A stretch of DNA of 64,000 nucleotides from Streptococcus sp. S1 (GCF_034137685.1 NZ_CP139418.1:206001-270000), one strand, 5' to 3'; positions 18,014 through 26,577 are shown, counted from the stretch's first letter. A program made the numbers and translations. The notes: generated by a model from the sequence alone, not told the origin.

Positions 18014-18452
18014 TTTGTATCGCTGGTACCACATGGTAGACATACTCCCTTTCTAGACCTTCTTCAAAATTCAAACGCAGATGAAGCAACTCTCCCTCCT
18101 GCCAAATCTGACTAGAGTGAACACCTGAAATCATAGGCTGATAGCCCCTGCCCTTATCATCTGTTTTTCGGATATCATCTCCTTTAGATTGGCCAATAGC
18201 AATTGGTTTTTGATCCTGAACCAAGTAGATATGATTGTCCGCTACTTTTTCAAAATGACTCCGGTCCAATTCCACCTGCAATTGTTGCTGAAAAAGTATC
18301 CATTCTTCTTGCTTTTGATGCGCCTGGTAGTCCAATTCAGCATGCAGGAGCTTGGTTAAGCCTTGAAAGACCAACACTCCCCCACTGAGCACCAAGAGAG
18401 CGACCAAGGCTTCGAGCAGGGTAAAGGCCTTTACCTTTCCTTTATTCCACAT
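18000..18452 (-). CDS. comGF: ComGF minor pseudopilin
   Basis: A 150-residue type IV pilin-like protein starting MWNKGKVKAFTLLEALVALLVLSGG, with the prepilin signal (KA then FTLLEAL) and hydrophobic helix. The ATG at 18452 overlaps comGE by 11 bp; the longer frame from 18524 lacks support. It probably takes part in the tip or assembly of the competence pilus that captures DNA. Confidence 0.88.
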   Translation of the reverse strand: MWNKGKVKAFTLLEALVALLVLSGGVLVFQGLTKLLHAELDYQAHQKQEEWILFQQQLQVELDRSHFEKVADNHIYLVQDQKPIAIGQSKGDDIRKTDDKGRGYQPMISGVHSSQIWQEGELLHLRLNFEEGLEREYVYHVVPAIQNEKS

Positions 18453-18729
18453 GCAGCACCACCTTTCCTTGATGATAGACCGTAAGTTGATCGGCATCTT
18501 TTTCGACTTGAACTTGAATACCATTGGCCTCCAGATGATTTTGCCCTGTCTGAAGCGCCATTTGAGCGACCGACAAGACTTCTACCTCTTTGAAATCCGC
18601 TAGTCGCTCCTTGCGCGAACGGCGGATCTCCCCTAACAATAAGGTCGTAATCATGGCAAATAAACCCAAGGCTACTAAGGATTCTATGAGAATACTAGCG
18701 GGAACGGATGCTTTTTTTAATTTTCCCAT
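18442..18729 (-). CDS. comGE: ComGE minor pseudopilin
   Basis: A 95-residue pilin-like protein (MGKLKKASVPASILIESLVALGLF), with a divergent prepilin motif and one N-terminal helix. The ATG at 18729 lies within the end of comGD, with a weak ribosome site, so translation is probably coupled. Minor component of the competence pilus. Confidence 0.85.
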   Translation of the reverse strand: MGKLKKASVPASILIESLVALGLFAMITTLLLGEIRRSRKERLADFKEVEVLSVAQMALQTGQNHLEANGIQVQVEKDADQLTVYHQGKVVLHVE

Positions 18730-19129
18730 TTCCAAGTGAAAGCTGATAAGTCACCACTCCTCTCTGTGTCTGAAAGTGAACATTGGCTAGCGAAGAATTG
18801 CCACCTGCTCGGTCCAATCGAATAGTTTTAGGATCTTGCAAAATGACAGAATCAGGAATCTCCACCGTCTGGTAGGGCGTTTGAATCTTCCTTGCAGTCA
18901 CTTCAACATCCAATTCCGTTTGCCTTGCCAATGCTATCTTTTGGCTTTCTTGATAGAGATGTTCAAACTCTGCAAAAAATACTTTTTCTTCCACCTGCTG
19001 AAAGCTCGTCTTGATCGATCCCGATAAGCCCAGATAGATAAAACTGACGATCATCAAGGTCAGAAGGGTCTCCACCAAAGTGAAGGCCTTAATCTGCAAC
19101 CGCACGAGTTTCTCCACTATTTTTCGCAT
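18695..19129 (-). CDS. comGD: ComGD minor pseudopilin
   Basis: A 144-residue pilin-like protein starting MRKIVEKLVRLQIKAFTLVE, with the prepilin peptidase motif KA/FTLVETL and a following hydrophobic helix. The start at 19129 lies 41 bp inside comGC; no clear Shine-Dalgarno is seen, which again suggests coupling. Part of the comG operon. Confidence 0.88.
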   Translation of the reverse strand: MRKIVEKLVRLQIKAFTLVETLLTLMIVSFIYLGLSGSIKTSFQQVEEKVFFAEFEHLYQESQKIALARQTELDVEVTARKIQTPYQTVEIPDSVILQDPKTIRLDRAGGNSSLANVHFQTQRGVVTYQLSLGNGKIKKSIRSR

Positions 19130-19406
19130 AATAGGCACGGTAGGATTCAGCTTGTTTGTTGGTAATATTTCCATCCGCAATCAGTTTTGCTAGAGTGGCT
19201 TGGTCATTGGTATGATTGAGCTCATACAATTCAGCCTGGCTTTCGACCACCTTCACAACCGCTGCATTTCCTGTCTCTTTCACGGAGTCTTTTTGCTTGG
19301 TCAAATTCGGCACAAAGAGCAATAAGAGCACACTGATGATCAATAAGACCACCAACATTTCAATAAGTGTAAAAGCTTTAACCTTATAGGTTTTTATTTT
19401 TTTCAT
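19089..19406 (-). CDS. comGC: ComGC major competence pseudopilin
   Basis: A 105-residue major pilin of the transformation pilus. The N-terminus MKKIKTYKVKAFTLIEMLVV contains the prepilin peptidase site before Phe and the conserved Glu5 of the mature protein. It would be matured by ComC peptidase and polymerised by ComGA/ComGB. ATG at 19406 overlaps the comGB stop (ATGA). Confidence 0.93.
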   Translation of the reverse strand: MKKIKTYKVKAFTLIEMLVVLLIISVLLLLFVPNLTKQKDSVKETGNAAVVKVVESQAELYELNHTNDQATLAKLIADGNITNKQAESYRAYYAKNSGETRAVAD

Positions 19407-20488
19407 AAATGAACCTCCATATTTTGATAAATCGGCAGCAACATGGCTGCATAGAGTAACACAATCACAAGAGCCACAAAGATAAACACCAAGGGTTGTA
19501 TCACATTCATGGCCTTGTGAACCCGACGAAAGAAATCTTCCCATGTTTTTTCAGCGTAGATCTCTAGTTCATTTCCGAGCTTTGATTTGACTTCACCATA
19601 TTCAATCATAAGGGGCAATTCTTCTTTGAAAAAAGGATACCCCCCGACCGTCTCTGAAAAAGACTGGCCACGGTCTAAAGAAAGAGCTAAGTCCCTTCCA
19701 ATTTCTTGAAAAAGCTGGGATTTTTGGTCCTGCATCATGGAAAAAATCTGAGACAACTCCAATCCTTGCCCAATCAGATTGCCCCATTCTCTAGCATAAT
19801 AGGCTGTCAAATAAGCTTGAATCATGCCTTTTCCGAAAGGCAGATGAGACAAGGTTCTAAAAACGTTGATCTTGCCTGACTTTCGATAATAGAGAAAGCC
19901 GAGTAAGAAGAAGGTCACCAGTCCCGCTCCTAAGGCCAAAAAGAGTTGGGGGAAGGAACTGATCAATTGCGTCCCAATATTTTGAGCATCCATTTGGGGG
20001 AGCAAATAATTACGCAAGCCTAGCATAATCAGAACTAAAAATCCAAGCAAGATGAGAGGATAGGTGCTCACCTCAATCAGCTTTTTCTTGACCTTGCGCA
20101 TGTTTTCTAAGTAAGCACTGATTTTCTCCAAGCTCAATGAAAGATTGCCATGGAGCTCAGCGAGAGACAGCTGTGTCGTCACTGCATCTGAAAAACCGAT
20201 CCCCGCCATCATCTCTGAAAAACTCCGCCCCCGAGAAAGGTCCTCTCGCATCTGGGAAACCAAACGACTCTCCACTAGGTGAGAGCGATCCAGAAAATCG
20301 ACGATCTCAGACAGATGAAAACCACTCGAATAAAGATTCAAAAACAATTCAATGATTTGCTTTTGTTTAGCGGTAGATAATTTTTTCGGCTTGCGCCTGA
20401 GCCAGCTGGATATATCCCGATTGAGCCAAGAGATCCATTTGTTGGTTCCAGCGGCTGGCTGAGTGCTCTTGGTAGTTTTCCGTCGCAA
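19403..20488 (-). CDS. comGB: ComGB pilus assembly membrane protein (start uncertain)
   Basis: A GspF/PilC-like inner-membrane platform protein of about 361 residues with two GspF domains (SSGFHLSEIVDFL and GLELSQIFSMM regions) and hydrophobic helices near the middle and the C-terminus. No ATG exists near the expected N-terminus. I chose TTG at 20488 because AGGAGGTG precedes it at good spacing; alternatives are TTG 20512 or a start nearer 20415, where family resemblance (DISSWL) begins. All overlap comGA. Identity is secure; the start is not. Confidence 0.88.
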   Translation of the reverse strand: MRRKTTKSTQPAAGTNKWISWLNRDISSWLRRKPKKLSTAKQKQIIELFLNLYSSGFHLSEIVDFLDRSHLVESRLVSQMREDLSRGRSFSEMMAGIGFSDAVTTQLSLAELHGNLSLSLEKISAYLENMRKVKKKLIEVSTYPLILLGFLVLIMLGLRNYLLPQMDAQNIGTQLISSFPQLFLALGAGLVTFFLLGFLYYRKSGKINVFRTLSHLPFGKGMIQAYLTAYYAREWGNLIGQGLELSQIFSMMQDQKSQLFQEIGRDLALSLDRGQSFSETVGGYPFFKEELPLMIEYGEVKSKLGNELEIYAEKTWEDFFRRVHKAMNVIQPLVFIFVALVIVLLYAAMLLPIYQNMEVHL

Positions 20489-21308
20489 AATCGACCACAC
20501 CTCCTCCTGCAATTAATCGTTGGTAGCAAATACCTTGTAAAACTGTCTTGAGCTCTTCCTCGCTCACTCCAAGTTCTAAGAGCCTCTCATAAACACCTCG
20601 AACGCTCTTGGCATGAATAGTAGAGAAGACGGTGACTCCTGTCAAACTAGCTCGTACGACTGCACGAGCTGTTTCCTTATCTCGGATTTCTCCAATAATG
20701 AGAAGGTCCGGCCGATGGCGCAAGGAGAGTTTGATCAGGTTGTCATAGGTCATGCCGATCTGGTCATTCAGCTGGAGCTGAAGCATATTCTCTTGCTTGA
20801 TCTCGACAGGATCTTCAATGGACATGACTTGCTGGTCCGCAAAGCGCTCTTGCGCCAACGCATGCATGAGAGTGGTCTTTCCCGAGCCAACGGGACCCGC
20901 AAAAAGATAAAGCCCACGACCAGCCAATTTCTTCTGCAAGTCCGGCAACTGGTCAAACCAAAACCGCAATTCACGTTCCTCATCATGCAAGAGCCGAATG
21001 ACCAAGCTTTCATAGCCACGATAATCCCCCACTGTCGACAAGCGAATCGAAACCACTCCATCCTCTAATGGGTAATCACACGATCCTAGCTGGCTGCGCC
21101 TTTTTTCTCCTACATTCATCCCTGCTGCAAATTTGAAGTGGCTAATAATAGCTGTCATGTCCTCAAAAGGGAAGGACTGTACAAAACGTCTCTCATCTCC
21201 CACCCTCATAAAAACCTGGTACTCCTCCTTCCGAGGAATGAAGTAAAGATCCTGAGCTTCTTCCTTTTTCCCCAGGCGGATCAATTTTTTTGCAATTTCT
21301 TGAACCAT
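20367..21308 (-). CDS. comGA: ComGA competence pilus assembly ATPase
   Basis: A 313-residue GspE/PilB-type ATPase that powers assembly of the competence pilus. Walker A GPVGSGKTT is at about residues 138-146, the aspartate box IEDPVE near 166 and Walker B LLIIGEIRD near 208. The ATG at 21308 is preceded by GGAGGAAC and gives the pneumococcal length; a GTG at 21323 lies in the ribosome site itself. First gene of a seven-gene operon ending in comGG, driven by the combox 22 bp upstream. Confidence 0.95.
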   Translation of the reverse strand: MVQEIAKKLIRLGKKEEAQDLYFIPRKEEYQVFMRVGDERRFVQSFPFEDMTAIISHFKFAAGMNVGEKRRSQLGSCDYPLEDGVVSIRLSTVGDYRGYESLVIRLLHDEERELRFWFDQLPDLQKKLAGRGLYLFAGPVGSGKTTLMHALAQERFADQQVMSIEDPVEIKQENMLQLQLNDQIGMTYDNLIKLSLRHRPDLLIIGEIRDKETARAVVRASLTGVTVFSTIHAKSVRGVYERLLELGVSEEELKTVLQGICYQRLIAGGGVVDFATENYQEHSASRWNQQMDLLAQSGYIQLAQAQAEKIIYR

Positions 21309-21329
21309 AGTTCCTCCTCTCACTTATAC

Positions 21330-21337
21330 TATTCGAA
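21330..21337 (-). promoter_or_regulatory. ComX (SigX) combox of the comG operon
   Basis: Minus-strand TTCGAATA, identical to the box before ssbB, ending 21 bp before the comGA ATG. Confidence 0.85.
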
Positions 21338-21395
21338 AAAGAAGACAAAAAAAGAAGACTTTCTAGATCGCTCTAAAAAATCTTCCGAATTTCTC

Positions 21396-21797
21396 TTATG
21401 ACAGGGTCGTCCCCTTTTTTGAATCGATTGTATATTGACAAGAACGGTGTTTGCGACTGCCTTTTTCCTTTTCATAACCTGGACGGAGCTTGCTTTTAGG
21501 GATCTTATGCTCGTCTTCTAAGAGGACAAGCGAGTGGAAAAACTGCACATCATCACTGCAGTCCTCACACCACTCTTGCTCTTTGGTATCCCAAAAGATT
21601 GTCATGAGATCACTCCGACTCTTATAACTTGGAAAGTGTGCATTCAACTCCAACCATTTCTGCTTGTAGTATTTCAAAGCCTGGTAATAGTCTTCAAACT
21701 TCCGACTACTCACGATATCTTCTTCCCAACCTTCTAAAAACCACCAGGGTTCACAGTCCCCGTACATTTCAATTACTCGATACATTAACTCTTCCAT
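21396..21797 (-). CDS. DUF1033 family protein
   Basis: A 133-residue soluble protein, rich in aromatic and acidic residues (YRVIEMYGDCEPWWFLEGWEEDIV), with a CEDC pair near residue 80. This is the DUF1033 family found next to comGA in many streptococci; its role is unknown. A -10 TATAAT lies at 21812-21817. The second ATG at 21785 is a possible alternative start. Separated from comGA by the combox, so probably not competence-controlled. Confidence 0.8.
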   Translation of the reverse strand: MEELMYRVIEMYGDCEPWWFLEGWEEDIVSSRKFEDYYQALKYYKQKWLELNAHFPSYKSRSDLMTIFWDTKEQEWCEDCSDDVQFFHSLVLLEDEHKIPKSKLRPGYEKEKGSRKHRSCQYTIDSKKGTTLS

Positions 21798-21944
21798 CCT
21801 TTGTATCCTCTATTATATAGAAAATCCTTTGAGAATAAAAGTTTTCTGCTCAGAGCATCATTTTTCAGGTAATTTTCAATTGATTTTTGCTATTTTTTTC
21901 AAAAATAGACTACTTGATTTCTCTTGGGTCCTTTTTTCGAGAAT

Positions 21945-21995
21945 CAAAAAAAGAGCTTCCCAACAAAATGGCGAGCCATCTTGGGGAACTCTCTC
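21945..21995 (-). terminator. Terminator of the exopolysaccharide operon
   Basis: On the minus strand a stem AGAG..TTCCCCAA pairs with TTGGGAAGCTCT and is followed by seven T. It lies just after the GH8 stop at 22007. Confidence 0.75.
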
Positions 21996-22006
21996 TTCTC
22001 AAGTAT

Positions 22007-23110
22007 TTAGAACAATTCAAGTGCAATCATAGTTGTCATGGTTGCATCGTAATAGTTGTTCAGAGGTAGATCTTGTGTAAAGATATACTTGTTCTGTTGA
22101 ACCAATTTCAAATAGCCTTTTTCTTGTTCAGAGGCATAGACAATCGGTGCCAAAAAGCTTGCTGCCTGATGAATATTCAGGGCCTTCCCTTTCAAATCAT
22201 AACCCGCATACAGGTTTCTTTGACTCTTGAAAAAGTTTAGCATCTTTTTCACCAATTTTTGACTGTCTGCGTCCTTGCTTTGAATAAGGTTGTATGGAAG
22301 ACGACAAGCGTTATAAGAATAGGCACCATCATACTTGGATTCAATCGTCTTGGGATCCGCTACACGCGTTCCTTGCTCATCTACCCAGATGAAATCAGGT
22401 AGTAAACCTGTTTTTGTTTGGGAGCTAATCGTTTGGAGTTGCTGCAACATCTTTTCTTTGATAGCCAACCACTTCGAATCTTTTGTCACTTCATAAAAGA
22501 TCTGGAATTGTGCTGGCAATGTATCAGACGTCCGCATCAAATGATAAAATTCCGAATCCTGATTGGCCCAATTTCCCACCGTTAATACACCGTTTTCTTC
22601 ATTGTAATTGTATGAGAGAACATCTTCTAAAATCGCTTTTGCTTGTGCTTGGTAGTCTTTAGCTTGCTTTGGCCATGGCCGAGCAGCTTTTAGAAGAGCA
22701 TAGGCAATGTAGAGATCCCCATCTGTTGCGTTATGCCCCTCAACACTCGCCTCCCCATTGGCAATAGTTTGTTTCCAAGACATCAATTGGGTGCCTTCTA
22801 AGCGATGATTTAGATAATATTGATAGAGTCGGTCAAAGTCTGCTTGTTGGGCTTGTCCTTTTTCGGCAGCTGCGACAGTAATCAGCATTCCATAACTTTG
22901 TGCCTCGGATAAAACCACCGTTTGATTGCGATCATTGGTAGTTCGAACATAGGATTCTTTCCCTTTTGAAACAACAAAATGCTCATTCCACTGACGATAA
23001 ATTCGATTTCGCATCTCCACTTTACTTCTCGTTCTCGCTAAAAACAAGGTCAAACAGAAAATGCAAAGGATGACTAGAAACCATACATATCTCATCTTTT
23101 TCGTATTCAT
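22007..23110 (-). CDS. GH8-family glycoside hydrolase of the exopolysaccharide operon
   Basis: A 367-residue extracellular hydrolase with one N-terminal membrane helix (about residues 8-25). It keeps the GH8 active-site elements: Glu69 in SEAQSYGM (general acid) and Asp129 in NATDGDLYIAYAL (base). GH8 enzymes cleave beta-1,4 polymers and recur in synthase-dependent polysaccharide operons (BcsZ with cellulose, PssZ with the Listeria ManNAc polymer), where they trim or release the chain. It follows the synthase gene by 8 bp. The substrate is inferred to be the operon's own polymer. Confidence 0.87.
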   Translation of the reverse strand: MNTKKMRYVWFLVILCIFCLTLFLARTRSKVEMRNRIYRQWNEHFVVSKGKESYVRTTNDRNQTVVLSEAQSYGMLITVAAAEKGQAQQADFDRLYQYYLNHRLEGTQLMSWKQTIANGEASVEGHNATDGDLYIAYALLKAARPWPKQAKDYQAQAKAILEDVLSYNYNEENGVLTVGNWANQDSEFYHLMRTSDTLPAQFQIFYEVTKDSKWLAIKEKMLQQLQTISSQTKTGLLPDFIWVDEQGTRVADPKTIESKYDGAYSYNACRLPYNLIQSKDADSQKLVKKMLNFFKSQRNLYAGYDLKGKALNIHQAASFLAPIVYASEQEKGYLKLVQQNKYIFTQDLPLNNYYDATMTTMIALELF

Positions 23111-23118
23111 AATTTCTC

Positions 23119-24429
23119 CTATCCTGCGAATCGTTTTGTTTTAACCCATTTGGTTTCTTTCCGGTGCAATAGTTTATCCATCACAATCGAAGAGATGGCA
23201 TCAATTGACACAATGATAAACAGTTGAGAATAGGTGAAATAGGCAGCTAGGGCTAACCAAATTTGCTTGGTGGTTGCTTGACCAAATTGTGAGGCAAGAG
23301 CCACATTAATCTGAAGAAGATAAAGCCCAATCATCAAGACCCAATTGAAGAGCATCAACTGCGCAATATAGATATTTTCAGAATCAAAAGCAAACGGAAT
23401 CTGAACACCTGGTACCACTGTATGGATACACATGGCCAGAATATTGGCAAAAAAGATCAAATCAGATAAGATGATCGCTGCATTAAACCAGAAGAAAACA
23501 CAGGAATAGTTAGTCACTTCTAACTTCACACGCCAATTTCCCTTACCAAATAAATGCTTGAAGTTAGAAAGAACCACTTCATAATTCCCTTTGGCCCAAC
23601 GTTTCCGTTGCATATAATAACTCTTCAGAGTTTCCGGCTCTTGTTGGAAGGCTTCTGAATTATAGGCTAGCGCAATCAACTTCCCACTTTGCATAATCTT
23701 GAAGGAAATATCGGTATCTTCTGTTAAGGCACCATTTTTCCATCCTCCAATACTCTTGACAAACTCAGTTTGAATAATGAAATTGGTTCCTGGAATCCGT
23801 CCAATCTTGAAGAGATGCCACATGCCCACATGATGAACCCGTTGGGTGACAACAATCTCTTGGTTGATACAGCGGGTCAAGAAGTTTTGATTGGCATTCC
23901 GTGTTTTATTGCGACCGAAAGAAGCCACATGACGTTCTGGATCTTTGAGCACTTCTTTCACAAGGAAATAAAGAGCATTCTTTTCAGGCATGGCATCTGC
24001 ATCATAGACGCAGATATAGTCTCCAGTCGCCATCGCCAAAGCGTCATTTAGCACACCGGCTTTCCCACCTGTCCCACTTCGATTGATAATGGTCAAATCA
24101 CGTCCTGCATACTCTGGCAATGCTTTAACCGCTAAACACTCTTCATAGGTGCGATCGGAACAATTATCCGCAAAGAGCAGTAATTCTACACGATCATGTG
24201 GGTAGTTCATATCAAGGATCGCTTTGGCGGTTTGTGCAATAACCACATCTTCATTATGGGCGGGTACGACGATCGTCACTTTTGGATAATAAGGAAGCGG
24301 ATCCGTATTGACACGAAAATCACTGTGTTTAAACCAAAAATGAACAGCTGAAAAGAGGATTACTAGGCCCCATGCTAAGGACAGCCAAATCGAAATCAAG
24401 GCAATAATCATCACAATTTGACTAATCAT
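23119..24429 (-). CDS. Processive GT2 polysaccharide synthase
   Basis: A 436-residue membrane glycosyltransferase of the cellulose/hyaluronan/PgaC type: N-terminal helix (about 8-28), UDP-sugar site VPAHNEDVVIAQT, DADAMPEKN (metal-binding DxD), TEDTDIS (catalytic base) and QRKRW (acceptor clamp), then C-terminal helices. It would polymerise and export one sugar chain. I chose the ATG at 24429, overlapping the small upstream gene by 8 bp; a GTG at 24459 is in frame. The adjoining epimerase gene suggests UDP-ManNAc as donor; UDP-GlcNAc or UDP-glucose remain possible. Confidence 0.88.
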   Translation of the reverse strand: MISQIVMIIALISIWLSLAWGLVILFSAVHFWFKHSDFRVNTDPLPYYPKVTIVVPAHNEDVVIAQTAKAILDMNYPHDRVELLLFADNCSDRTYEECLAVKALPEYAGRDLTIINRSGTGGKAGVLNDALAMATGDYICVYDADAMPEKNALYFLVKEVLKDPERHVASFGRNKTRNANQNFLTRCINQEIVVTQRVHHVGMWHLFKIGRIPGTNFIIQTEFVKSIGGWKNGALTEDTDISFKIMQSGKLIALAYNSEAFQQEPETLKSYYMQRKRWAKGNYEVVLSNFKHLFGKGNWRVKLEVTNYSCVFFWFNAAIILSDLIFFANILAMCIHTVVPGVQIPFAFDSENIYIAQLMLFNWVLMIGLYLLQINVALASQFGQATTKQIWLALAAYFTYSQLFIIVSIDAISSIVMDKLLHRKETKWVKTKRFAG

Positions 24430-24562
24430 GGTCCACCGCCTTAAAGTTTTTATTGACACGGCGGTAAATCACCGTATAAGCTACAAATAATACAATAAAG
24501 CACAAGGCAAAAAATACACTAATGCCTACAGCTATATTAAAAAATATATTTGTAAGAGACAT
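24422..24562 (-). CDS. 46-residue membrane peptide of the exopolysaccharide operon
   Basis: A short gene between the GGDEF-like gene and the synthase. It encodes MSLTNIFFNIAVG, then one strongly hydrophobic helix (about residues 6-33) and a basic tail (YRRVNKNFK). An AGGAGG ribosome site lies just before the ATG at 24562, and its stop overlaps the synthase start (ATGATTAG), both signs of a real, coupled gene. It may be a small partner of the synthase, as with PgaD- or PssD-like subunits; sequence similarity to them is not claimed. Confidence 0.75.
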   Translation of the reverse strand: MSLTNIFFNIAVGISVFFALCFIVLFVAYTVIYRRVNKNFKAVDHD

Positions 24563-24571
24563 GTCTTCCTC

Positions 24572-25360
24572 CTAATATTCCACAATAATATCTGTTTCAA
24601 GTTGACGTTTTAAGTAACGAATCACTTCTTTATAGCGATAGTATTTAGTTCGATTGGATTGATCCACTACAAGAAATCCTGACTGAAATTGGATGCCCTG
24701 AATTCCATCTTCTCCTTGGAAAACCAGTCCTTCCAACTGCGGTTTTAAGACCGTCATATAATTGCTCTGCAGATCCTGCTCACTATTAGAAGATAAGATC
24801 AAAAAATTACCGTCTGATACATAATACAAGCTTTCATTTGGTTTCAGATGATGCGTTAACAAATAGTTGATTTGGTTCAAGGTCCGATTGTATTCCCTCG
24901 GTTGCAATTGGAAGAACAATTCCTCGTGCGACCAGTGAATGAGTAAGGCTTGAATCGTATCATTGGTTTGTCCGCTGTAAGAAGCGATGCGATTGCGGTA
25001 ATCTGCGTAAGCTTCTGGCTCTTGATCCTTTACTTTTGCAATCTCTTTAAAGAGGTGATAACGAATTTGAATCAAGATTCCAATCAAGATCGGAAAACTA
25101 AAAAGTAAGAGTAAGGCTTGATGGAACGGGATATAGACAACACCCGCCACCAAAAAGACAATCCCTAGGGCAAATGACAACAGGATGGTCCATGTCAACA
25201 ATAAATCCGATAAAACAATGGCAGAAAATAATCCTAAAACAAAGAATAATCCTTCTTCAATCAGAATCTCTCTTGCAAAAAACAAGCAGTAAAGTAAAAG
25301 AAGTACTTCAAAAACAATCAAAATCAGCAACCATCTACTTAACTTTTCCGTTTTTTTCAT
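24572..25360 (-). CDS. Membrane protein with degenerate GGDEF-like domain
   Basis: A 262-residue protein with four hydrophobic helices in residues 10-100 and a cytoplasmic part from about 110. Near 178-190, YYVSDGNFLILSS resembles the core strand-turn-strand of diguanylate cyclase GGDEF domains, with SDGNF (182-186) in place of GGDEF. The I-site position nine to six residues before it reads KPNE instead of RxxD. It cannot be an active cyclase and probably lacks the usual c-di-GMP site. It is likely a regulator or scaffold of the synthase. The assignment rests on pattern reading and operon context. Confidence 0.6.
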   Translation of the reverse strand: MKKTEKLSRWLLILIVFEVLLLLYCLFFAREILIEEGLFFVLGLFSAIVLSDLLLTWTILLSFALGIVFLVAGVVYIPFHQALLLLFSFPILIGILIQIRYHLFKEIAKVKDQEPEAYADYRNRIASYSGQTNDTIQALLIHWSHEELFFQLQPREYNRTLNQINYLLTHHLKPNESLYYVSDGNFLILSSNSEQDLQSNYMTVLKPQLEGLVFQGEDGIQGIQFQSGFLVVDQSNRTKYYRYKEVIRYLKRQLETDIIVEY

Positions 25361-26515
25361 TTATTCTTTCTCTCCCTCATGAAATTCTTCGGCAGCCTCC
25401 CCCTGGCCAAAGGAATGTTTAATGGCTTGTACGATTCGCTCAGAAGCTTTTCCATCCCCATAAGGATTTCGGGCATTTGCCATTTGAAGATACAGGCTTT
25501 CGTTGGTTAAGAGCTCTGTCATCGTCATTTTAACGACGGCAGGATCCGTTCCAACTAATTTCAAGGTCCCTGCTTTGACCCCTTCTGGGCGTTCCGTTGT
25601 ATCGCGCAATACCAATACCGGTTTTCCTAATGATGGTGCCTCCTCTTGCACCCCACCTGAATCCGACATGATAAAGTAACTTCTAGAAGCTAAGTTGTGG
25701 AAGTCAAGCACATCTAAAGGTGCGATGAGGTGGATCCGATCATGATCTCCTAATAGATCGTTTGCCGCCTCTTGGACCGCTGGACTAAGATGCACTGGGT
25801 AAACCACTTCAATAGTCGGTTCTTGATCCACCATTTCTCTCAGAGCCCCAAAGACCGCTCGCATGGGTTGGCCTTGATTTTCTCTTCGATGCATGGTGAC
25901 CAGGATGACTTTTTTAGCTGGATCCAATTGATCCAACACTTCGTGGTGATAGTCCTCTTGAACCGTGAGTTTCAGCGCATCAATGGCAGTATTTCCTGTC
26001 ACCACAATAGAGGATTCCGGATGATTTTCTTTTAAGAGATTGGCCTTACTTTCACCCGTCGGCGCAAAATACAGATCCGCTAAATCATCCGTCATTTGAC
26101 GATTCATCTCTTCTGGATATGGAGAATATTTATCAAAGGTTCTCAAACCAGCTTCGACGTGACCAATGCGGACTTGGTTGTAAAAGGCAACCAGACTCGC
26201 CGCAAAGGTGGTTGTCGTATCTCCATGGACGAGCACCATATCCGGCTTTTCTTTTTTGATAACTGGATCTAATTGATTCAGAATTTTAGAGGTAATGTCT
26301 AATAAGGTCTGGCTTTTCCCCATAATATCCAAATCGTAATCAGGTACGATGTTAAAGGTTTCTAAAACCTGGTCCAGCATTTGACGGTGCTGGGCAGTGA
26401 CCACTGTGATGGTCTCAATAACCTCCTTTTGTTTTTGCAACTCCAACACCAAAGGGGCCATTTTAATGGCCTCCGGTCGCGTCCCAAACACAACCATAAT
26501 TTTCAATTTTCCCAT
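25361..26515 (-). CDS. wecB: UDP-N-acetylglucosamine 2-epimerase (non-hydrolysing)
   Basis: A 384-residue cytoplasmic epimerase interconverting UDP-GlcNAc and UDP-ManNAc. Signatures: MVVFGTRPEAIKMAPLVLEL at the start, VHGDTTTTFAASLVAFY (about 96-112), GHVEAGLRT and SDSGGVQEEAPSLGKPVLVLRDTTERPE (about 280-307). Length is standard. It is the first gene of the five-gene operon, and its stop directly adjoins the start of the GGDEF-like gene. Its presence points to a ManNAc-containing product. Also called mnaA. Confidence 0.93.
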   Translation of the reverse strand: MGKLKIMVVFGTRPEAIKMAPLVLELQKQKEVIETITVVTAQHRQMLDQVLETFNIVPDYDLDIMGKSQTLLDITSKILNQLDPVIKKEKPDMVLVHGDTTTTFAASLVAFYNQVRIGHVEAGLRTFDKYSPYPEEMNRQMTDDLADLYFAPTGESKANLLKENHPESSIVVTGNTAIDALKLTVQEDYHHEVLDQLDPAKKVILVTMHRRENQGQPMRAVFGALREMVDQEPTIEVVYPVHLSPAVQEAANDLLGDHDRIHLIAPLDVLDFHNLASRSYFIMSDSGGVQEEAPSLGKPVLVLRDTTERPEGVKAGTLKLVGTDPAVVKMTMTELLTNESLYLQMANARNPYGDGKASERIVQAIKHSFGQGEAAEEFHEGEKE

Positions 26516-26530
26516 AAACTTCCCCCGTCG

Positions 26531-26540
26531 ACATGCATGT
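26531..26540. promoter_or_regulatory. Palindrome in the exopolysaccharide operon leader
   Basis: A perfect palindrome ACATGCATGT flanked by GTCGAC and TTCGAC-like half-sites, located between the promoter and the wecB start. Candidate repressor site; no regulator is assigned. Confidence 0.3.
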
Positions 26541-26577
26541 AATTCGACATTTTTTTAATTTGTGTACATCTTTTTTC

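Noticed and set aside
20613..21068. 151-codon open frame opposite comGA
   Set aside because: No ribosome site or family resemblance; antisense shadow.
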